Below, piece after piece: positions 53,771 through 56,130 of a stretch of DNA of 56,130 bases. A program made the position numbers and the translations under genes. Origin of the DNA: a virus. Positions within the stretch are counted from its first letter, which is position 1, and each line of letters starts with the position of its first letter. Where the stretch lies: the IMG/VR virus record IMGVR_UViG_3300024999_000128, positions 1 through 56,130 of that record; one strand, written 5' to 3'. The notes under the pieces are model-generated. The model was not told where the DNA came from. It did no database searches and saw only the letters and a list, made by a program, of their open reading frames with translations.

Positions 53771-55326
53771 ACCGGCCTCCTGTATCTAAGCACTGTGCCG
53801 TCAAGCTGAAGGGCTGTAGTCGTATCGAACCTGCCCGACTGCGCGGCAGAGAAAAGGGCCTTCAAGGCCGGCAGGACGACGACCATCTGACCGGTGATCT
53901 CCTCATAGGAAGTCAGCAGAACCTGCAGCTCCGGCAGGGTTACGTGCAGGGAAGCCGCCTCACCGGCAGACCCGGAGAAGAGAACGGAAAGCGGGGGGAG
54001 CTCTACGATCAGTTGTCCCAGAGTCTGCTGGTGAGACGAAAATGCAGGCAGCAGGTCGGGGAGATGCACGACCAGTTGTGCCAGGTTCTCAACATCCGCG
54101 GTGAACAACGCGGCGAACGCCGGGAGAGTGACATTGAGAGACGCAACCGAACCGGTTGTCGAGGTGAATAGCGGGGTAAGCTCAGGCAGATCGAGAGCGA
54201 ACTTCGCCCCGGCCCCGGCGGAGAAGACCAAGGTCGGCAGGTCGACGTCGAGAGCGCAGGTCGCCCCCATGACTGCTGAGAACTGCACCTCCGGGAAAGG
54301 CAGGTCGACGGTCAGTGCAGTGCCGGCGGCGAAGGCCGGGACCAGGGTCGGCAGGTCTACGTCCAGCCAGGATGGTGAGCTGGTGGCTCCAGCGAAGACC
54401 AGGGTCGGCAGGCTGACGTTCAACGTCGCGTAGTTGCCGAGAGCCTGGAACAGTGGGACGAGGGTCGGAAGATTGACTGCAAGACTACCTCGCTGGACCA
54501 TTTGCACAGCAGGGGTCTGCCCGGAAAGCCTCATCTGCACCGTTGCTGGACGGACAGAAGTGTCAACTACAGGCGTAGGCGTACCGCCCGTAATAGCAAT
54601 CTCTCCGCTTAATGGACTGACCGGGACTGCTGTTCCGGGGGTTGGTTCTCCACCAGTAAGGGTCAGACTCCCTGAGCTAGGTTCAGGAGGAGCCGCAGCC
54701 TCGGCAGGGCGCAGGGCAAGTGTTGCAGCGCACCAGGCAAACCATGTTTGTGTGGTCCAATCTGTCCAAGCGGGAGGATCTTCTGCACCTGACCCGCTCC
54801 ACGCCTTGCTTGCTATCGAAGTCGTGCTACTATAAGTTGATGAACTAACTGCGGTGACATGGTTTGCATAGCCAGCCGGTCCAGTTACTGCTGCGTCAGC
54901 CACTGACCCCGTTCCGCAGGCTATCACCACAGCCCCTTCGGTTATAGGCGTTATACTTGGTGCGTTTGGAATACCGCTGTCTATGCCGGTAGCGGTCGTA
55001 GTCGTTACGTCCATCGCCGTAACATCCACCCCGCGCCAAACATGCACCACCGCCGACTTACCATAACTACCGGCAATGGTGACGGTGGTATCTGGAGTCG
55101 CCCCCATCCGCTTCCAGCCAACCCGCAGTGTGACCTTTTCAACGTCAGAGCCGATTAACCCCGCCTCGCTGGTATAGTCGGCAGTGCTTATGCTCGCTAT
55201 ATTGAGATTGCCCATGCCCACGGCAACAACAACGACGTCACCCTCAAGGCAAGTCGGCAGGGTTAGAGTTAGATCGGCATTGGTTGTGCCGCTCCCATAA
55301 GCACTATCGACAAAGGATATTGCCAC
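53767..55326 (-). CDS. Virion protein with eleven tandem LPxL repeats
   Basis: 519 residues. The N-terminal domain (about 1-205) is beta-rich, with GDVVVVAVGMGN and VVHVWRGVD. Residues about 215-275 hold three short Thr/Gly/Pro repeats (LTLTGGEPTP, IAITGGTPTP, MRLSGQTP). Residues about 280-498 are eleven repeats of 18-21 residues with core xVxLPxLxxxFxA (AVNLPTLVPLFQA, NVTLPAFAALFTA, VVHLPDLLPAFSS and so on). Such short beta repeats suggest a solenoid, fibre or spike. Not a family I know. Confidence 0.8.
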   Translation of the reverse strand: MAISFVDSAYGSGTTNADLTLTLPTCLEGDVVVVAVGMGNLNIASISTADYTSEAGLIGSDVEKVTLRVGWKRMGATPDTTVTIAGSYGKSAVVHVWRGVDVTAMDVTTTTATGIDSGIPNAPSITPITEGAVVIACGTGSVADAAVTGPAGYANHVTAVSSSTYSSTTSIASKAWSGSGAEDPPAWTDWTTQTWFAWCAATLALRPAEAAAPPEPSSGSLTLTGGEPTPGTAVPVSPLSGEIAITGGTPTPVVDTSVRPATVQMRLSGQTPAVQMVQRGSLAVNLPTLVPLFQALGNYATLNVSLPTLVFAGATSSPSWLDVDLPTLVPAFAAGTALTVDLPFPEVQFSAVMGATCALDVDLPTLVFSAGAGAKFALDLPELTPLFTSTTGSVASLNVTLPAFAALFTADVENLAQLVVHLPDLLPAFSSHQQTLGQLIVELPPLSVLFSGSAGEAASLHVTLPELQVLLTSYEEITGQMVVVLPALKALFSAAQSGRFDTTTALQLDGTVLRYRRPV

Positions 55327-55337
55327 AGTTTAACCCT

Positions 55338-55778
55338 TTACGCCAGTTGGAATATTCCAGTCGCGGGGAGTGTGATCAAAAAAGTCTGCCCACTGGTTAC
55401 ACTGTGATTCGCGGGGGTGGTATCAAGAAGGCTGTAGCAAATCAGAGTTTTGTTAGCATCGGTGTTGTCGTAGAAGCCACAATACCGAGCGGCGATGCCG
55501 GAAGCCCCAGCGGTCCATGCGGGGTCATCACAGTCCCATGTCACCGTCCCGGCTGCATTGACAAATGACAGCGTAGTGACCGCAAGCCCACCGGCTGTGT
55601 AGCCATCGCCGGTGATCTCGTTTGCACTGATGTCGGCCCAGTTTGCCTGCGTTGCAAGGTTTGGTGTCCATGTCGAAGCGAGCAGAGCACACCGAATATC
55701 GTCAGTGTCGAGATCAATGAGCTTCTGCCCCAACCTCGCCTTGAATGTATGAAATACTGCAAATGCGCTTGCGGCCAT
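55338..55778 (-). CDS. Virion structural protein, unknown
   Basis: 146 residues (MAASAFAVFHTFKARLGQKL). Reads as one beta-rich domain: DIRCALLASTWTPN, then ITGDGYTAGGLAV, then FVNAAGTVTWDCDDPAW, TAGASGIAARYCGFYD and ITLPATGIFQLA. This layout is common in phage tail or head-decoration proteins encoded near fibres. It starts with a GGAGA site at 55785-55790. Confidence 0.7.
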   Translation of the reverse strand: MAASAFAVFHTFKARLGQKLIDLDTDDIRCALLASTWTPNLATQANWADISANEITGDGYTAGGLAVTTLSFVNAAGTVTWDCDDPAWTAGASGIAARYCGFYDNTDANKTLICYSLLDTTPANHSVTSGQTFLITLPATGIFQLA

Positions 55779-55789
55779 GGTCTATCTCC

Positions 55790-56130
55790 TTACGCTGCCT
55801 GAGCAGGTTGCGTCAAAGTTCCCGTGTCGATGGTCGTAGTTGCCCCGACTGCGACAGTCAGGCTGGACATCCGCAGCTCGCCGGTACCGACCCCGCAGAT
55901 ACCGTCAAAGCGAACAGCAGTGTCTGACGCGCCGGTGACGTAGGCGTTCGAGTAGTAGCGGAACCAGCCAGCTGTGCCGGCGGCAAGCCCGACGCCACTC
56001 CAGACTTCGCCTGATTCTTTCGAGGTAATTCCGGCCGCGGCGTCGCCGAGGTTGAGGCCGTTGGCAGCAGCACCCGCCACGAACGCCCCGGAAGCGACAG
56101 TAACCCGCAGTAGCTTGGTGCCGGGGCGTT
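55790..56130 (-). CDS. Virion protein, 5' end beyond the right edge
   Basis: About 113 codons visible, with an open frame to the right window edge (a GTG at 56080 is in frame but internal-looking). Gly/Ala/Thr-rich, beta-type (GVGLAAGTAGWFRYYSNAYV, LRMSSLTVAVGATTTIDTG). It resembles small decoration or head-fibre proteins with low-complexity tails. Family unknown because the start is missing. Confidence 0.65.
   Translation of the reverse strand, partial: RPGTKLLRVTVASGAFVAGAAANGLNLGDAAAGITSKESGEVWSGVGLAAGTAGWFRYYSNAYVTGASDTAVRFDGICGVGTGELRMSSLTVAVGATTTIDTGTLTQPAQAA

Overview
The window is almost wholly a tailed bacteriophage genome segment, with no bacterial housekeeping genes. Hallmarks are a large terminase, portal, HNH homing endonuclease, tail fibre and tailspike genes, a GH108 endolysin, family A DNA polymerase, primase-helicase, ThyX, recombination nucleases and a 2,789-residue polyvalent virion protein. 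No tail tube, sheath or tape-measure gene was recognised. The giant virion protein and the terminase/portal type recall podoviruses such as Burkholderia phage Bcep22; that comparison is from memory, not a search. Strong AGGAGG-type ribosome binding sites, exported lysis proteins and a lipoprotein suggest a Gram-negative host, which cannot be named. No integrase or recognised CI/Cro lysogeny switch was found.

Layout. (1) 1-14421, minus strand: a late operon read right to left: small-terminase-like protein, fibre, deacetylase-type tailspike, a dense cassette of small exported, lipoprotein and zinc-ribbon genes, a secreted nuclease, DUF1353, a membrane coiled-coil protein, a papain-like peptidase, GH108 endolysin, DksA/TraR-like protein, TerL, HNH-AP2 endonuclease, portal and a truncated scaffold-like gene. 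(2) 14422-15006: divergent control region. (3) 15007-17436: small early genes of unknown function. (4) 17437-18326: non-coding, with 19-bp repeats around an AT-rich tract, a candidate replication origin. (5) 18327-31012: HTH regulator, small genes, an intein-containing DNA polymerase, Cas4-like nuclease, nucleotidyltransferase, DHH phosphoesterase, VRR-NUC nuclease and SNF2-like helicase. (6) 31013-40418: promoter and tRNA-like gene, ssDNA-binding-like protein, primase-helicase, ThyX and small genes. (7) 40384-56130, minus strand: giant polyvalent protein and further virion proteins, open at the right edge.

The rightward genes cover DNA replication, recombination and nucleotide supply; the two leftward blocks cover virion assembly and lysis. 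Both window ends cut leftward structural genes and no major capsid gene is visible. If the genome is circular or circularly permuted, the two leftward blocks join across a missing segment that should hold the capsid and connector genes. A recurrent GTAAACC element in nearly every promoter-bearing gap is a candidate phage-wide operator.
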